Positions 63,139-64,000 of a stretch of DNA of 64,000 nucleotides are shown here, piece after piece. This DNA is from Dysgonomonas sp. HDW5A (GTDB lineage Bacteria > Bacteroidota > Bacteroidia > Bacteroidales > Dysgonomonadaceae), in NCBI RefSeq assembly GCF_011299555.1, contig NZ_CP049857.1:2418001-2482000 (forward strand), given 5' to 3'. The number at the start of each line of letters is the position of its first letter. Within the stretch, counting starts at the first letter, position 1. The notes beneath the pieces are model-generated. The model saw only the letters and a program-made list of their open reading frames with translations. It was not told where the DNA came from and did not search any database. A program made the position numbers and the translations under genes.

Positions 63139-64000
63139 ATGAAAATCAAAAACATCGGATTAATTTTTCTAATTTCTTTCTTTTGTACAGCATTGTATGC
63201 ACAACAAGAAAAGTCAGCATCTAATAACGAACCGCTACGTTTAGGAGTTGTAGGATTATCTCATGGACATCTGTGGGAGGTAATAAGCAGGCTCGATCGG
63301 AATGATTTTAAAGTCGTAGGAGTTGCCGAAAAAAATACGGCATTGTGGAATAACAAAGCTTTAAAAGAAAAAGTAGCGAGCGATCTGTTTTTTCAGGATC
63401 TGGATGAAATGCTTGTAAAAACCAAACCTCAGGCTGTTATTGTTTACGAGAGTATTTACGATCATCTGAGAGTTGTGGAAGCTTGCGCAAAATACGGAGT
63501 GCATGTGATGGTCGAAAAACCATTGTCAACGAATGTCAAAGACGCTAAGCGAATGCTCGATCTGGCGAAGGAAAATAATATCTTCCTTTTGACTAATTAT
63601 GAAACAACTTGGTATCCAACCATACACAAAGCTTATGATATGATACAGGATGGTTTTGTAGGCAATTTATCCAGAATTAATATTTATGACGGGCATGGAG
63701 GTCCAATTGAAATAGGCTGTGGTCCCGAATTTACAGACTGGCTGACCGATCCTGTATTGAATGGGGGAGGTGCTGTTATCGATTTCGGATGTTACGGAGC
63801 AAATATCAGTACATGGATGATGAAAGGAGAGAAGCCCTTATCGGTCTATGCAGTGTTGAAACAACAGAAACCAAATGTTTACCCCAAAGTTGATGATGAT
63901 GCAACCATTGTAATCGAATACCCCAAAGTAACTGTAGTTGCTATGGCATCCTGGAATTGGCCTATTTCTCGTAAAGATATGCACATATATGGCGATAAAA
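63139..64000 (+). CDS. Exported Gfo/Idh/MocA-family oxidoreductase, 3' end outside
   Basis: The frame starts at ATG 63139 and is open to the window edge (287 codons seen). A signal peptide (MKIKNIGLIFLISFFCTALYA) precedes a Rossmann domain (LRLGVVGLSHGHLWEV) and the family's EKP motif in HVMVEKPLSTNVKDA. Later WLTDPVLNGGGAVIDFGCYG carries the Asp/Gly pattern of the catalytic domain. Members are NAD(P)-dependent sugar dehydrogenases or hydrolases acting outside the cytoplasm in Bacteroidetes. The usual GxGxxG is replaced by a GLSHGH pattern. Completeness cannot be judged. Confidence 0.85.
   Translation, partial: MKIKNIGLIFLISFFCTALYAQQEKSASNNEPLRLGVVGLSHGHLWEVISRLDRNDFKVVGVAEKNTALWNNKALKEKVASDLFFQDLDEMLVKTKPQAVIVYESIYDHLRVVEACAKYGVHVMVEKPLSTNVKDAKRMLDLAKENNIFLLTNYETTWYPTIHKAYDMIQDGFVGNLSRINIYDGHGGPIEIGCGPEFTDWLTDPVLNGGGAVIDFGCYGANISTWMMKGEKPLSVYAVLKQQKPNVYPKVDDDATIVIEYPKVTVVAMASWNWPISRKDMHIYGDK

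Noticed and set aside
1-64000. Prophage, conjugative element or insertion sequence.
   Set aside because: No integrase, transposase, relaxase or terminal direct repeats were recognised. The fibre-like protein at 37414 has a phage-tail-like end, but its neighbours are housekeeping genes and it has a signal peptide.
1-64000. CRISPR array or tRNA genes.
   Set aside because: No regularly spaced repeats and no tRNA cloverleaf features (such as GGTTCGAATC with CCA) were seen in intergenic regions.

Overview
The window looks like chromosome of a low-GC Bacteroidales bacterium. The evidence is fimbrillin-type lipoproteins with BACON-like repeats, a type IX secretion C-terminal domain, an HU-CCDC81/SPOR protein, a DUF4494 protein, an Oar-like TonB receptor, and several promoters of the Bacteroidetes form (TTTG at -33, TAnnTTTG at -7). 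A Dysgonomonas-like host would fit, but that genus is a guess from gene content. No rRNA, tRNA, CRISPR array, insertion sequence or prophage was seen. Most of the window is ordinary core genome with intact genes.

Layout. 1-6.7 kb: end of a T9SS-secreted protein, a three-gene fimbria-like lipoprotein operon, a small unknown gene and a PorT-type barrel. 6.7-9.7 kb: a bactofilin and a large lipoprotein. 9.9-14.3 kb: sbcDC. 14.4-16 kb: an IclR regulator with an exported DUF1349 protein. 16-25.5 kb: PBP1A, a HipA-like kinase with DUF3037, Ppx/GppA, an exported nucleotide pyrophosphatase-like enzyme and an Oar-like receptor. 25.9-28 kb: a radical SAM/DUF4130 pair linked to DNA repair. 28-32 kb: small unknown genes, a ROK protein lacking its catalytic motifs, a Crp-like regulator, a DsbA-like protein and two small membrane proteins. 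32-37.4 kb: prfC, a probable small RNA, folD, ffh and a MaoC hydratase. 37.4-40.6 kb: a repeat-containing exported protein, a Nif3-like protein and a zinc-ribbon coiled coil. 40.8-50 kb: an exopolysaccharide locus (Wza, Wzc, flippase, polymerase, three glycosyltransferases). 50.2-51.3 kb: an HU-CCDC81/SPOR protein. 51.4-56 kb: late cobalamin operon cbiP-cobD-cbiB-pduO-cobU. 56.4-64 kb: galK, DUF4494-yggS, oxyR, an MFS transporter, an RsmI-like methyltransferase and the start of a secreted Gfo/Idh/MocA protein.

The most unusual signals are: (1) a dispersed intergenic repeat of about 35-58 bp with an AGGTCT-G-AGACCT palindrome, in roughly nine clear and three degraded copies on both strands; its stem is kept by compensatory or wobble changes, and one copy encodes the C-terminus of CobD; (2) an intact ROK-family gene with the phosphate loop, catalytic Asp and glycine loop all substituted, probably a pseudokinase; (3) a free-standing short RNA unit with its own promoter and terminator between prfC and folD; (4) a 16-bp inverted repeat embedded in repeated gttacaaaagtgac-like words near 62 kb. 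All family names come from reading motifs by eye; no search was run.
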